From contig NZ_KQ948664.1 of assembly GCF_001514145.1 (NCBI RefSeq), positions 178,523 to 242,522 of the forward strand: a stretch of DNA of 64,000 nucleotides. The letters are read 5' to 3'. The translations under genes and the position numbers were made by a program. Positions 40,276 to 50,095 of this stretch are shown in pieces (position 1 is the stretch's first letter; the number at the start of each line of letters is the position of its first letter). Source of the stretch: Streptomyces canus. GTDB taxonomy: Bacteria; Actinomycetota; Actinomycetes; Streptomycetales; Streptomycetaceae. The notes beneath the pieces are model-generated. The model did not search any database. It saw nothing but the letters and a program-made list of their open reading frames with translations, and was not told the DNA's origin.

Positions 40276-42270
40276 TCAGCCGTTTCCGCCTCCGAAGAAG
40301 CCTCCGCCGTTGTTGCCGCCGTTGTTGTTGCCACCGCCGACGCTCACCGTGGCCAGGGTGATCTGGGTGTTGCCCGGGTCGTCGGCCTCGTCGCCCGCGT
40401 TCGGGTTCTGCTGGGCCACGAGCGCGGTGTCGCTCTGGTCGCTGCCGTTCGCGAACTGGATGTTCGTGAAGCCGGCGTTGTTGAGTATCTGCCGGGCCTG
40501 GGCGACCGTCTGGCCGACGACGTTCGGGACCTCGGTCTTGTCGGCCGGCTTGCCGATCTGGATGTTGACCGACGAGTTCTTGTCGGCCTGGGTGCCGGCC
40601 TGCGGCGAGGTCGCGATGACCTTGCCGATCTTGCTGGTGTCGTTGGTCTCCACCTCGGTGCAGTTGCCGACGAGGTTGTTCGCCTGCATCTGTGCCCTGG
40701 CGTCGTCACAGGATTGGCCGATGACGTCCGGGACTGTGGACTTCTCCTCGGGCTTGGCGATGGTGAGGGTGATGGTGGAACCCTTCTCCACCTCTTCGCC
40801 GAGCTCCGGGTCCTGGTTCAGGACGGTGCCCTCCTTCTCGGTGGACACCTCCTGCTTGGTCTTGACGACGAACTGGTACTTGTCGTCCTGCAGCGTCTCC
40901 GTGGCCTGGTCGATGTCCTGGCCGAGGACACTGGGGACGGCCACCTTGGGTGCCCCGGTGGACACCACGATGCTGACGGCGGACTGCTTGTCGACCGTCT
41001 GGCCGCTCGCCGGGTCCTGCGAACAGACATTGCCCTTGGCCGTGTTCTCGCAGGGCTTCGGGGTGATCTGACCGAGCTTGAGGTCGCTGTTGGTCAGCAG
41101 TTTCTCCGCGTCGGCCTGCGACTGGTTGACGAGGTTCGGCACCTTCACGGTGTCGTTGCCCGCACCGCCGCCGCTGAAGATCCATTTGCCGATCAGGATC
41201 GCGCCGACGAGCACCAGGACACCCGCCACCACCAGCAGGATCGTCGAGGTGTTCGACTTCTTCTGGCGGCGCCGGTCGGGGCGGTCGTCGTAGCCGAAGC
41301 CGCCGTCGTCCGGGCTCATGGGCGGCAGCATGGTCGTGGCGCCCGCGTCGGCGCGCAGGGCGGTGGTCGGCTGGTCGTCCGGGTAGCCGCCGTAGCCCAC
41401 CGAGCCCATCGCGGCGGTGGCCGCGACCGGCTGGCCGTCGAGGCAGGCCTCGATGTCGGCGCGCATCTCGTCGGCCGACTGGTAGCGGTAGTTCGGGTCC
41501 TTGACCAGGGCCCTGAGGACGATGGCGTCCATCTCGGGCGTGATCTCCGGGTCGAAGACCGACGGAGGCTGTGCCTCCTCGCGTACGTGCTGGTACGCGA
41601 CGGCCACCGGGGAGTCGCCCACGAAGGGCGGCCGGACCGTCAGCAGCTCGTAGAGGAGACAGCCGGTGGAGTAGAGGTCCGACCTTGCGTCGACCTGTTC
41701 GCCCTTGGCCTGCTCCGGTGAGAGGTACTGGGCGGTGCCGATCACGGCGGACGTCTGGGTCATCGTCATGCCGGAGTCGCCCATGGCGCGGGCGATGCCG
41801 AAGTCCATCACCTTGACCTGGCCGTTGCGCGTGAGCATGACGTTGGCCGGCTTGATGTCCCGGTGGACGATCCCGCTGCGGTGCGAGTACTCCAGCGCCT
41901 GGAGGATCCCGATGGTCATCTCCAGGGAGCGCTCCGGCAGCAGCTTGCGGCCGGAGTGCAGCAGCTCACGGAGCGTGGAGCCGTCGACGTACTCCATGAC
42001 GATGTACGGGATCGAGACCCCGTCGATGTAGTCCTCGCCCGTGTCGTAGACCGCCACGATCGCGGGATGGTTGAGCGAGGCGGCCGACTGGGCCTCCCGG
42101 CGGAACCGGGCCTGGAAGGACGGATCACGCGCGAGGTCCGCGCGCAGCGTCTTCACCGCCACCGTGCGGCCGAGGCGCGTGTCCATGGCGAGGTAGACCT
42201 CCGCCATGCCACCACGGCCGAGCACCTGGCCCAGCTCGTACCGGCCGCCGAGGCGACGCGGCTCTTCCAT
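40276..42270 (-). CDS. pknB: PASTA-domain Ser/Thr protein kinase PknB
   Basis: This 664-residue kinase has an N-terminal catalytic domain (about 10-275): GRGGMAEVY loop, Lys in VAVKTL, HRDIKPANV, DFGIA, and activation loop Thr residues in MTMTQTSAVIGTAQYLSPEQ. A cytoplasmic linker leads to one membrane span (about 345-367) and four PASTA domains (about 380-650), each opening VPxxxGQxxxxA. PASTA domains bind muropeptides or lipid II. It phosphorylates cell-wall and division proteins; PstP reverses this. It is the last gene of the fhaA-fhaB-pstP-rodA-pbpA-pknB operon, 169 bp after pbpA. Confidence 0.96.
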   Translation of the reverse strand: MEEPRRLGGRYELGQVLGRGGMAEVYLAMDTRLGRTVAVKTLRADLARDPSFQARFRREAQSAASLNHPAIVAVYDTGEDYIDGVSIPYIVMEYVDGSTLRELLHSGRKLLPERSLEMTIGILQALEYSHRSGIVHRDIKPANVMLTRNGQVKVMDFGIARAMGDSGMTMTQTSAVIGTAQYLSPEQAKGEQVDARSDLYSTGCLLYELLTVRPPFVGDSPVAVAYQHVREEAQPPSVFDPEITPEMDAIVLRALVKDPNYRYQSADEMRADIEACLDGQPVAATAAMGSVGYGGYPDDQPTTALRADAGATTMLPPMSPDDGGFGYDDRPDRRRQKKSNTSTILLVVAGVLVLVGAILIGKWIFSGGGAGNDTVKVPNLVNQSQADAEKLLTNSDLKLGQITPKPCENTAKGNVCSQDPASGQTVDKQSAVSIVVSTGAPKVAVPSVLGQDIDQATETLQDDKYQFVVKTKQEVSTEKEGTVLNQDPELGEEVEKGSTITLTIAKPEEKSTVPDVIGQSCDDARAQMQANNLVGNCTEVETNDTSKIGKVIATSPQAGTQADKNSSVNIQIGKPADKTEVPNVVGQTVAQARQILNNAGFTNIQFANGSDQSDTALVAQQNPNAGDEADDPGNTQITLATVSVGGGNNNGGNNGGGFFGGGNG

Positions 42271-42439
42271 AGCTTCCTACCAGCCCTCTCCGTCGGTCCC
42301 GACGAACACGTGTGTGCCGTCGGAGGCTGCACTCCGGGCCTACCGTACCCGGCTAGCTTTGTGTGACCTGGCCAAGTGCGTCACCCGATACAGGACCGGT
42401 ATCGCAACGTGCACCGATGTGAAGGCGACGTGAGCGGGG

Positions 42440-43912
42440 TCACTTCTTGGAGTCGATGACCGCCTCCATGACGCTCTTGGCGATCGGTGCGGCGAGGCCG
42501 CTGCCGGAGATGTTCTCGCGGACCGCGTTGTCGTCCTGGACGACCACGGCCACGGCGACCGGCGCGCTGTCACCGACCTTGGCGTAGGAGATGAACCAGG
42601 CGTAGGGGTTCTTGCTGTTGTTCTCGCCGTGCTGGGCGGTACCGGTCTTGCCGCCGACGGTGACGCCCTGGATCTGGGCCGTGGTGCCGGTGCCCTTCTG
42701 GACGACCGTCTCCATCATCGACTGGAGGATCTGGGCGTTCTCCGCGGACAGCGGCTCGCTCATCTTCTCCGGTTCGGTCTTCTCCAGGGTGTCCACGTTC
42801 GGGGCCTGGAGGGAGTCGACCATGTACGGCTTCATCAGGGTGCCGTTGTTGGCGACGGCGGAGGCGACCATGGCCATCTGGAGCGGGGTCGCGGCGGTGT
42901 TGTACTGGCCGATGGAGGACAGCGCGGTCTGCGAGGGGTTCATGTCGTCGGAGAAGACCGACGAGCTGGAGCGCACCGGCGTGAACTGTTCCTCGGTGAA
43001 GCCGAACTTCTTTGCCTCTTCGAGCATCTTCTCGTTGCCGAGGTCGGAGCCGACCTTGCCGAAGACGGTGTTGCAGGAGTACTGGAGGGCGACCCGCAGG
43101 GTGGCGTTCTTGCAGGGGATGTTGCCCTCGTTCTTCAGCGGGGTCGTGGTGCCGGGCATGGTCCAGGGCAGCGGGGAGTCGGTCTTTTCGTCGGCCGACT
43201 TGTACAGGCCGTTCTCCAGCGCGGCGGCCGCGGTGACGACCTTGAAGGTGGAGCCGGGCGGGTAGACCTCGCGCAGCGCCCGGTTGAGTGAGGGGTCGTC
43301 GGGGTTGTTCTTCTTGTCGAGCTTCTTCCAGGCCTCCGCGTCGGAGTCACTGCCGCCGGCGATCGTCGAGGGGTCGTACGACGGGTAGGAGGCCAGCGCC
43401 AGGATCTTGCCGGTGGAGGGCTCGATGGCGGCGACCGCGCCCTTGCCGCCCTGCTTCTTCAGACCGTCGTAGGCGGCCTTCTGCGCGGCGGCGTTGAGGG
43501 TGGTGACGACGTTGCCGCCCTCCTTCGGCTTGCCGGTGAGCATGTCGAGGGTGTTGCGGAAGAAGAGCCGGTCGTCGGTGCCGGTGAGGATGCCGTCCTC
43601 GATGGACTCCAGTTGGGTGGCGCCGTAGGACTGGGAGACGAAGCCGGTGACGGGCGCCCACATCGCGCCGTCCTTGTAGGTGCGCTTGTACTTGAAGTCG
43701 CCGGAGGTGGTCTCCGCGTGCCCGGTGATGGCCTTGCCGTCGACGATGATGTCGCCGCGGGGAGTGGCGTACCGCGCGATGAGCACACGGCGGTTGTCCG
43801 GGTCCTCCCTGAGGCTGTCGGCCTTGACGTACTGGAGCCAGTTGTCGCGGATGAGCAGGGCCAGGACCAGGAGGCCGCAGAAGATCGCGATCCGGCGCAG
43901 GGGCTTGTTCAT
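42440..43912 (-). CDS. pbpA: Penicillin-binding protein 2 type (class B) transpeptidase
   Basis: The 490-residue protein has an N-terminal membrane anchor (IAIFCGLLVLALLI), a dimerisation region with RGDI (about 50) and a transpeptidase domain. SxxK is in PPGSTFKV (about 225), SxN in QYSCNTVF and KTG in GGKTGTAQH. It crosslinks peptidoglycan made by the adjacent SEDS protein. The ATG overlaps the rodA stop by 4 bp; a longer upstream frame is inside rodA. It is homologous in place to mycobacterial PbpA. Confidence 0.94.
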   Translation of the reverse strand: MNKPLRRIAIFCGLLVLALLIRDNWLQYVKADSLREDPDNRRVLIARYATPRGDIIVDGKAITGHAETTSGDFKYKRTYKDGAMWAPVTGFVSQSYGATQLESIEDGILTGTDDRLFFRNTLDMLTGKPKEGGNVVTTLNAAAQKAAYDGLKKQGGKGAVAAIEPSTGKILALASYPSYDPSTIAGGSDSDAEAWKKLDKKNNPDDPSLNRALREVYPPGSTFKVVTAAAALENGLYKSADEKTDSPLPWTMPGTTTPLKNEGNIPCKNATLRVALQYSCNTVFGKVGSDLGNEKMLEEAKKFGFTEEQFTPVRSSSSVFSDDMNPSQTALSSIGQYNTAATPLQMAMVASAVANNGTLMKPYMVDSLQAPNVDTLEKTEPEKMSEPLSAENAQILQSMMETVVQKGTGTTAQIQGVTVGGKTGTAQHGENNSKNPYAWFISYAKVGDSAPVAVAVVVQDDNAVRENISGSGLAAPIAKSVMEAVIDSKK

Positions 43913-45363
43913 GACGGGCGGACCACCTGGGTCATCTCGGCGTCGGGGCTGGGGGCGGGGGCGGGCGCCGGGCGGCGTGCGGTGTCGCTGATTCTGATCA
44001 GGATGCCGATCAGGGCCCAGTTGGCGATGACGGAGGAACCGCCGTACGCCAGGAAGGGCATGGTCATACCGGTCAGCGGGATCAGGCCCATCACACCGCC
44101 GGCCACCACGAAGACCTGGAGCGCGAAGGCGCCCGAGAGGCCGATGGCGAGGAGCTTGCCGAAGGGGTCGCGGGCGGCGAGGGCGGTGCGTACGCCGCGC
44201 TCCACGATCAGCCCGTAGATCAGCAGGATCGCCATGAGGCCCGCCAGGCCCAGCTCCTCGCCGAAGGTGGCGAGGATGAAGTCGGAGTTGGCGGCGAAGC
44301 GGATCAGCTCGGAGTGGCCCTGTCCCCAGCCGGTGCCGAGGGTGCCGCCGGAGCCGAAGGCCCACAGGGCCTGCATGGCCTGCTCGGAGTGGACGAGGCC
44401 GTCGTTGCTGCCGTTGCGGCTGAGCAGGTACTCGTGCATCGGGTTGAGCCAGGCCTGGACACGGGTCTGGACGTGGGGCTCGAAGCTGGCCACGCCGACG
44501 GCGCCGGCCGCGGACATCAGCAGACCGAAGACGATCCAGCTGGTCCGCTCGGTGGCGACGTACAGCATGATGATGAACATTCCGAAGAACAGCAGCGAGG
44601 TACCGAGGTCGGTCTCGAACACCAGGATGAGGATCGACATCATCCAGACGACGATGATCGGGCCGAGGTCGCGGCCGCGCGGCAGGTACAGGCCCATGAA
44701 GCGGCGGCTGGCGAGGGCGAGCGCGTCCCGCTTGACCATGAGGTAGCCGGCGAAGAACACCGCGAGGACGATCTTGGCGAACTCGCCGGGCTGGATGGTG
44801 AAGCTGCCGACCTGGATCCAGATCTTGGCGCCGTAGGTGATGTTGGCGCCCAGACCCGGGACCAGCGGGAGGAGCAGCAGGACCAGCGCGCCGACCATGG
44901 AGATGTAGGTGTAGCGCTGCAGGACCCGGTGGTCCTTAAGGAAGACCAGGACGACGGCGAACAGGGCGATGCCCATCGCCGTGTAGATCAGCTGGTTGGT
45001 GGCCTTGCCGCCGGCGACATGGATCTGCTGGAGCAGTTTGGACTGGTCGAGGCGCCAGATCGCGACGAGCCCGAGGCCGTTGAGCAGGGTGGCCAGCGGC
45101 AGCATCAGCGGGTCCGCGTACGGGGCGAACTTGCGGACGACGAGGTGGGCGACGCCGGCCAGCAGACCGAGGCCCAGGCCGTAGCTCAGCAGCCCGGTCG
45201 GGACCTGGTCGTCGATGGCCAGGCCCACGTTGGCGTAGGCGAAGACCGGGATGAGGACGGCGAACACCAGCAGCGCCAGCTCGGTGTTGCGGCGACTGGG
45301 AGCGCCGATCGCGCCGATCGTGGACGTGTGGTGCGTCGACGTGTTCGAAGTACTGCTGCTCAT
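43909..45363 (-). CDS. rodA: SEDS peptidoglycan glycosyltransferase (RodA/FtsW family)
   Basis: This 484-residue integral protein has 10-12 predicted spans and the SEDS landmarks: FTIQPGEFAKIVLAVFFAGY, FETDLGTSLLFF and the C-terminal IPLTGMTMPFLAYGGSS. SEDS proteins polymerise lipid II with a partner class B PBP, here pbpA with a 4-bp overlap. Tails at both ends are disordered (Ser/Thr at the N-terminus, Pro/Ala at the C-terminus). Whether it serves elongation, sporulation or division is not shown by sequence. Confidence 0.93.
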   Translation of the reverse strand: MSSSTSNTSTHHTSTIGAIGAPSRRNTELALLVFAVLIPVFAYANVGLAIDDQVPTGLLSYGLGLGLLAGVAHLVVRKFAPYADPLMLPLATLLNGLGLVAIWRLDQSKLLQQIHVAGGKATNQLIYTAMGIALFAVVLVFLKDHRVLQRYTYISMVGALVLLLLPLVPGLGANITYGAKIWIQVGSFTIQPGEFAKIVLAVFFAGYLMVKRDALALASRRFMGLYLPRGRDLGPIIVVWMMSILILVFETDLGTSLLFFGMFIIMLYVATERTSWIVFGLLMSAAGAVGVASFEPHVQTRVQAWLNPMHEYLLSRNGSNDGLVHSEQAMQALWAFGSGGTLGTGWGQGHSELIRFAANSDFILATFGEELGLAGLMAILLIYGLIVERGVRTALAARDPFGKLLAIGLSGAFALQVFVVAGGVMGLIPLTGMTMPFLAYGGSSVIANWALIGILIRISDTARRPAPAPAPSPDAEMTQVVRPS

Positions 45364-45390
45364 CGTGTGCCAGGGCCTCTCACGGCTTGC

Positions 45391-46923
45391 CTACTGCGTT
45401 CCGCAGTTCCCGACGACCTGCTTCTCCTCGTCCGAGAGGGTGGGGCCGGGGGTGGGAGTGGGCTTCGGGGATGCGGAAGCGCTCGGGGACGGGGAGGTCG
45501 TGCTCGTCGGGGTCGGTGTGGCCTTTGACGCGAGAGAGGACTGGGTGGTTCCCGTGGTGCCGCCGGCCTCGCCCTCGCCCGTCTTGGAGTTCTTCTCGCT
45601 CTCCTTGGCCTGCGCCTCCGCCTGCTTCCTGCAGGCGGAGGCCTGGACGCCCAGTTCGTCGATCTTCTTCTGGGCCGTCTTCAGGCCGCCTTCGGCGATG
45701 GTGCCCTCGACCGACTTCTGCTGGTACGGCGGCAGGTACTTGAGTTCGATCTCGGGGTGGTCCTTGGACACCTTCGAGAGCGAGACCCACGCCAGGTCCT
45801 GGCTGATGCCGCGGTACAGCGCCACGTGCTCGTCGTTGACGCCGACGTAGTACTGGGTCTGCGTCCAGCGCCAGCCGCCGTAGAGGCCACCGCCGATGAC
45901 GGCGAGCGCGAGGACCGAGTAGAACGATCTCTTCAGCCACTTGCGGCCCTTGCGGGGCTTGACGAAGTCGTCGTCGGAGTAGTCGCCGAAGCTGCCCGCG
46001 GGGATGTAGCCGGTGGTGTCACCGGACCCGGGCTGTCCGTAGTCGCCGCCGCCCTGTCCGTGGCCCTGGCGGCCGAGCCCGGAGGCGCGGCCCGCGGGGG
46101 TCTGCATGATGCCGTTGTCGTGCAGCTGGTGCTGGTTCTCGGCGACCGCGCCGACCACGACGGGGGTGTCGGAGAGCTGCCCGGCGAGGGTGTCCCCGGT
46201 GTCCAGGTCGAGGACGTCCGCGACGATGACCGTGATGTTGTCGGGGCCGCCGCCGCGCAGTGCGAGCTGGATGAGCTCCTGCACGGTCTCCTGGGGGCCC
46301 TGGTAGCTGGCGAGGGTGTCCTCGAGCGTCTGGTGGGAGACGACGCCGGACAGTCCGTCGGAGCAGATCAGGTAGCGGTCGCCGGCGCGGACCTCACGGA
46401 TGGAGAGGTCGGGCTCGACGTGTTCGCCGCTGCCCAACGCCCGCATCAGCAGGGAGCGTTGGGGGTGGGTGGTGGCCTCTTCCTCGGTGATGCGGCCCTC
46501 GTCGACCAGGCGCTGCACCCAGGTGTGGTCCTGGGTGATCTGCGTGAGGACGCCGTCGCGCAGCAGGTACGCGCGCGAGTCGCCGACGTGCACGAGGCCG
46601 AGTCGCTGGCCCGTCCACAGCAGCGCGGTCAGTGTGGTCCCCATGCCTTCGAGCTGGGGGTCCTCCTCGACCATGGAGCGCAGCTGGTCGTTGGCGCGCT
46701 GGACGGCCACGCCGAGCGAGGTGAGGACGTCGGAGCCGGGCACGTCGTCGTCGAGGGCGACGATGGTGGAGATGGCCTCGGAGGAGGCGACCTCGCCGGC
46801 GGCGGCGCCGCCCATGCCGTCGGCGATGGCGAGCAGGCGGGGCCCGGCGTATCCGGAGTCCTCGTTGCCCTCCCGGATCATGCCTTTGTGCGATCCGGCG
46901 GCGAAGCGCAGTGACAGACTCAT
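45391..46923 (-). CDS. pstP: PP2C-type phosphoprotein phosphatase PstP
   Basis: From the ATG at 46923 (GAGGTG ribosome site) the protein is 510 residues. The PP2C domain spans about 1-240, with metal-binding motifs GNEDS, AIADGMGG, HVGDSRAYLL, CSDGLSG and GGGPDNITVIV. A linker, one membrane span (about 310-330) and an outer domain with two Cys follow, then a Ser/Pro/Thr tail. It dephosphorylates PknB substrates. An upstream ATG (46953) would add ten residues. Paired kinase and phosphatase in one operon is the conserved arrangement. Confidence 0.94.
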   Translation of the reverse strand: MSLSLRFAAGSHKGMIREGNEDSGYAGPRLLAIADGMGGAAAGEVASSEAISTIVALDDDVPGSDVLTSLGVAVQRANDQLRSMVEEDPQLEGMGTTLTALLWTGQRLGLVHVGDSRAYLLRDGVLTQITQDHTWVQRLVDEGRITEEEATTHPQRSLLMRALGSGEHVEPDLSIREVRAGDRYLICSDGLSGVVSHQTLEDTLASYQGPQETVQELIQLALRGGGPDNITVIVADVLDLDTGDTLAGQLSDTPVVVGAVAENQHQLHDNGIMQTPAGRASGLGRQGHGQGGGDYGQPGSGDTTGYIPAGSFGDYSDDDFVKPRKGRKWLKRSFYSVLALAVIGGGLYGGWRWTQTQYYVGVNDEHVALYRGISQDLAWVSLSKVSKDHPEIELKYLPPYQQKSVEGTIAEGGLKTAQKKIDELGVQASACRKQAEAQAKESEKNSKTGEGEAGGTTGTTQSSLASKATPTPTSTTSPSPSASASPKPTPTPGPTLSDEEKQVVGNCGTQ

Positions 46924-47051
46924 GCGCACCTCGCCCGTCGGCTCCGGGTACATCCGCACGGTGCCCACCCTCCGGTCGGGAGCGCGCCGGGGCCCGGGGT
47001 GGGGGCCCACACCGCGTGCTCGCTCCGCTCGCGCCTATTCATGATGTAGCA

Positions 47052-47564
47052 CTACTTCCGCAGCTCGATGACGGTCTTGCCGATGCGGATCGCCGCGCCC
47101 AGCGGAATCGGCGTCGGGGTCGTCAGCCGCGTTCGGTCGAGATACGTGCCGTTGGTGGAGCCCAGGTCCTCGACGATCCACTGGCCGTCGCGGTCCGGGT
47201 AGATCCTGGCATGGCGGCTGGAGGCGTAGTCGTCGTCCAGCACGATGGTGCTGTCGTGCGCCCGGCCCAGCGTGATGGTCTGGCCCTGAAGGGCGACCGT
47301 GGTGCCGGTGAGGGTGCCCTCGGACACGACGAGCTTGGTGGGGGCGTTACGGCGCTGGCGGCCGCCGGCCGCCGGCTGCTGGCGCTGCTGCGGAGGCGCC
47401 TGCCGCTGGGCCTGCTGGGCCCGGCCGGCTTCCCGGCGCGAGCCGCGCTGGGTGACACGCGTACCGAACAGGTCGCTGCGGATGACCTGCACGGCCACGA
47501 TCACGAACAGCCACAGTACGGCCAGGAAACCCAGCCGCATGACCGTGAGGGTCAGCTCTGACAT
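47052..47564 (-). CDS. fhaB: FHA domain protein FhaB (FipA-like)
   Basis: The 170-residue protein has an N-terminal membrane span (about 8-27), a basic Gln/Arg-rich linker and a C-terminal FHA domain (about 90-168). Phosphothreonine-binding landmarks are TLGRAHDSTIVL, SSRHARIY and GSTNGTYLD. It should read PknB phosphorylation at the membrane. It lies between fhaA and pstP, with a 10-bp gap to fhaA. A longer frame upstream is inside fhaA. Confidence 0.92.
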   Translation of the reverse strand: MSELTLTVMRLGFLAVLWLFVIVAVQVIRSDLFGTRVTQRGSRREAGRAQQAQRQAPPQQRQQPAAGGRQRRNAPTKLVVSEGTLTGTTVALQGQTITLGRAHDSTIVLDDDYASSRHARIYPDRDGQWIVEDLGSTNGTYLDRTRLTTPTPIPLGAAIRIGKTVIELRK

Positions 47565-47574
47565 TGCCCCCGCT

Positions 47575-48459
47575 TCACCCTTCGGCTTGCCGGTAAATGA
47601 TGGTGGTACTGCCCACGACGATCCGCGAGCCGTCGCGGAGCGTAGCGCGGGTGGTGTGCTGCCCGTCCACCACGATGCCGTTGGTGGACCCGAGATCCTG
47701 GATCGTCGAGGGCGTTCCGGTCCGGATCTCACAGTGCCGGCGCGAGACGCCGGGGTCGTCGATCCGCACGTCGGCTTCGGTGCTGCGACCCAGCACCAGC
47801 GTTGCGCGGGAGATCTGATGGCGGGTGCCGTTGATCTCGATCCAGTGGCGGGTACGGGAGCCGGGCGCGGGCGCGCCGACCGGGCCGCCGGCGCCGGGGC
47901 GCTGGGCCTGGGCGGGCTGCGGATAGCCGTAGCCGCCGGGGGCGCCACGGCCGGGAGGCGGGGCGGACGGCATGGGCGGAGCGCCTGCCGGAGCGGCCGG
48001 CGGGTAGCCGTAGCCGCCAGCTCCCGCGCCCGGCGCGGCGGGCCGGGCGGCCGGGGCCGCGGTGCCGGGGGCCTGCTGGTCGGTGGAGCCGGCGAGCGTA
48101 CGGCTGCGCACCCGGTACAGACCGGTGTCGAGGTCGTCCGCCTTCTCCAGGTTGACCTTGATCGGGCCCATGAAGGTGTAGCGCTGCTGCTTGGCGTAGT
48201 CGCGCACCATGCCGGCGAGCTCGTCGCCGAGCTGGCCCGAGTAGGGGCTGAGCCGCTCGAAGTCCGGCGTGCTCAGCTCCACGATGAAGTCATTGGGCAC
48301 GACCGTGCGGTCGCGGTTCCAGATGGTGGCGTTGTTGTCGCACTCCCGCTGGAGCGCGCCCGCGATCTCCACGGGCTGCACCTCGGACTTGAACACCTTG
48401 GCGAAGGTGCCGTTGACCAGACCTTCGAGACGCTGCTCGAACTTCTTCAGGACTCCCAT
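47575..48459 (-). CDS. fhaA: FHA domain protein FhaA with DUF3662 domain
   Basis: This 294-residue protein has an N-terminal DUF3662 domain (about 1-120, GVLKKFEQRLEGLVNGTFAK), a Gly/Pro/Ala linker and a C-terminal FHA domain (about 205-290: LVLGRSTEADVRIDD, SRRHCEIR, GSTNGIVVDG). In mycobacteria FhaA binds the phosphorylated pseudokinase of MviN; the likely counterpart partner here is the gene at 3-1148. First gene of the operon, ATG after GGAGGTGCCTC. Confidence 0.93.
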   Translation of the reverse strand: MGVLKKFEQRLEGLVNGTFAKVFKSEVQPVEIAGALQRECDNNATIWNRDRTVVPNDFIVELSTPDFERLSPYSGQLGDELAGMVRDYAKQQRYTFMGPIKVNLEKADDLDTGLYRVRSRTLAGSTDQQAPGTAAPAARPAAPGAGAGGYGYPPAAPAGAPPMPSAPPPGRGAPGGYGYPQPAQAQRPGAGGPVGAPAPGSRTRHWIEINGTRHQISRATLVLGRSTEADVRIDDPGVSRRHCEIRTGTPSTIQDLGSTNGIVVDGQHTTRATLRDGSRIVVGSTTIIYRQAEG

Positions 48460-48927
48460 GAGGCACCTCCTCCGTCCTTGCCGTCCTGGGTACTGCGCTG
48501 TGTGCTGCTTACCTGGTACTGCTTACTGATCGTATCCACGCGCCGGTGAATCGGCTGGTTCCCCCTGTCGGCACTGTCGACGGGTGTCGACGCCTCCGAA
48601 GTTCCCTCTGGAGCTCCACTTCGAACTCCGCGGTCGAACTCCTCTGTCAAGGATCGTAGAGGCGGCCGGAGACCAGTGTCCCGCACCTGACTGTGGAGCC
48701 CGACCGGCTCCTGGGCAGACGGGCGCTACCGGTACGAGGTTGATACGTGAACAAGCACAGGTTGATACGTGGCCGACGGCACCCGGGTTCGGTGGACCGC
48801 ATCCGAACCCGCTGGTGGGCGGCTGCCCCGGGATATGGGATGTGAACCCACCCCCTCCCGCGTGCTAATGTTCTGCGTGTCGGAGGGCGCCGCACCGCAA
48901 GGCGGGGAGCCCGAGGACACACCCAAT
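48460..48927. promoter_or_regulatory. fhaA / tRNA-Leu intergenic region
   Basis: 468 bp with no supported gene. It must hold the fhaA operon promoter (minus) and that of tRNA-Leu (plus); a -10-like TAATGT lies at 48866-48871. A 13-bp direct repeat AGGTTGATACGTG occurs at 48737-48749 and 48759-48771. Confidence 0.6.
48737..48771. repeat. 13-bp direct repeat, 22-bp period
   Basis: AGGTTGATACGTG twice, start to start 22 bp, about two helical turns, so both copies face the same side of DNA. It may be an operator upstream of the fhaA-pknB operon or tRNA-Leu. Confidence 0.7.
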
Positions 48928-49014
48928 GCGCGGGTGGCGGAATAGGCAGACGCGCTGGATTCAGGTTCCAGTGCCCGAAAGGGCGTGGGGGTTCAACTCC
49001 CCCCTCGCGCACCA
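48928..49014 (+). tRNA. tRNA-Leu (CAG)
   Basis: A class II tRNA with a long variable arm (GTGCCCGAAAGGGCGT). Acceptor stem GCGCGGG/CTCGCGC, anticodon CAG at 48962-48964, T-arm GGTTCAACTCC, CCA encoded at 49012-49014. Confidence 0.97.
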
Positions 49015-49017
49015 CTG

Positions 49018-49050
49018 GAAGCCCCTCAGGTCCTGGACCTGAGGGGCTTC
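49018..49050 (+). terminator. tRNA-Leu terminator
   Basis: A perfect 16-bp palindrome around one T (GAAGCCCCTCAGGTCC and complement), then TTGTTG. Confidence 0.88.
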
Positions 49051-49505
49051 TTGTTGTTCCGGTGCGGGGGGCCGGGTGGTGGCGGGGCTCACGCTGTGAG
49101 GTCTCTCTCACTGGCATCAATCTGCACCCCGGGCCGGGGTCCGGGGGTGGTGGCGGCCGTAGCGACAGGTCAGTCGGCTCCGGCCGCGGAGCGGGATTTT
49201 CGGGGGCGGAAACCGACGGGGTGTATTCCGCTGTCAGCACCTTTCCGGCGCAGCTCCCTGCATTGCTTTTCTCTGGGGTGTGTGGAGTTCCTCGGTGAAG
49301 ATTCGGTTGTCGGCGAGTCGGGGAAATCCGGTCGACGGAATCGCAAAGAAATTTTGATTCTTGATTTCCGAGGCGCGAGCGTTTCTGCCGCCGCCTCCTG
49401 TTCCGCCCAGGTGGCCGGGGTGTCGACGGACAGCCCGGACGAGGACCCCCTCTGGGGAAGAGCCGGCCCGCAGATCGGCGGCACTCTGTGATCACTGGGG
49501 GAGGA
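49051..49505. other. Gene-free stretch after tRNA-Leu
   Basis: About 450 bp; the part from 49200 to 49380 is unusually A/T-rich for this chromosome. I see no gene. Low G+C next to a tRNA gene and pseudogenes suggests acquired or decaying DNA. Confidence 0.5.
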
Positions 49506-50095
49506 AGGGCACAGTTGCCGGAGCCGCTCTGGCTGCCGTCCCATGTGTCCGAGATCTACCGGTCGCTACTCAGACAGCGGGGGTCCGTGGAGGACTTCCT
49601 GGGGCGCGCCGGAAAACCTGCGTGCGGTGAGTCCGGAGGTGGCGCTCCAGGCCCTGGTGGCGCGTCGGGAAAGCGAACTCCTGGAAAGGCAGAAGGAATT
49701 GGCCGAGGCGCGGACGGAATTCGCGCGATTCATCGACGACCACAACGCCGCGCACCAGGATCACGCAGAAATGCGAGGCCGAGCTGTCGACGTTCGCGGC
49801 TGGAGGACCCCAGACCGCGGAGAGCCCGCAGACGAGCCGGACGCTCTGCGAGGACCTCGCGGGACGCGGGGTGGCTGGGGGCGCTGGTGCTGGTCGCGCT
49901 GGGCGAGCTGTTCGAGCGGGTGTGGGAGAACGCGCTGCCCTTCACCCGGGGGCGGCCGCAGCACCGGGAACGCGGGGACAGGGAGCTGACCTCGCAGGAG
50001 CAGGCGGTGCTGCGGCTGCTCGGGAAGGGCTCACGGACGAGGTCGTGGCGCGCAAGCTCGGGGTCTCGGTGCGGACGGGGCGGCACGGGGTCACG
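49506..50095 (+). pseudogene. Decayed LuxR-family regulator
   Basis: Coding sense is spread over three frames. It begins LPEPLWLPSHVSEIYRSLLR (about 49515), continues in another frame with RAVSPEVALQALVARRESEL and a helical segment to about 49790, then ELTSQEQAVLRLLGKG (about 49985), and ends GLTDEVVARKLGVSVRT after a further shift. Together this is the plan of streptomycete LuxR-HTH regulators with an N-terminal TrmB-like domain. At least three frameshifts make it inactive. Confidence 0.65.
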
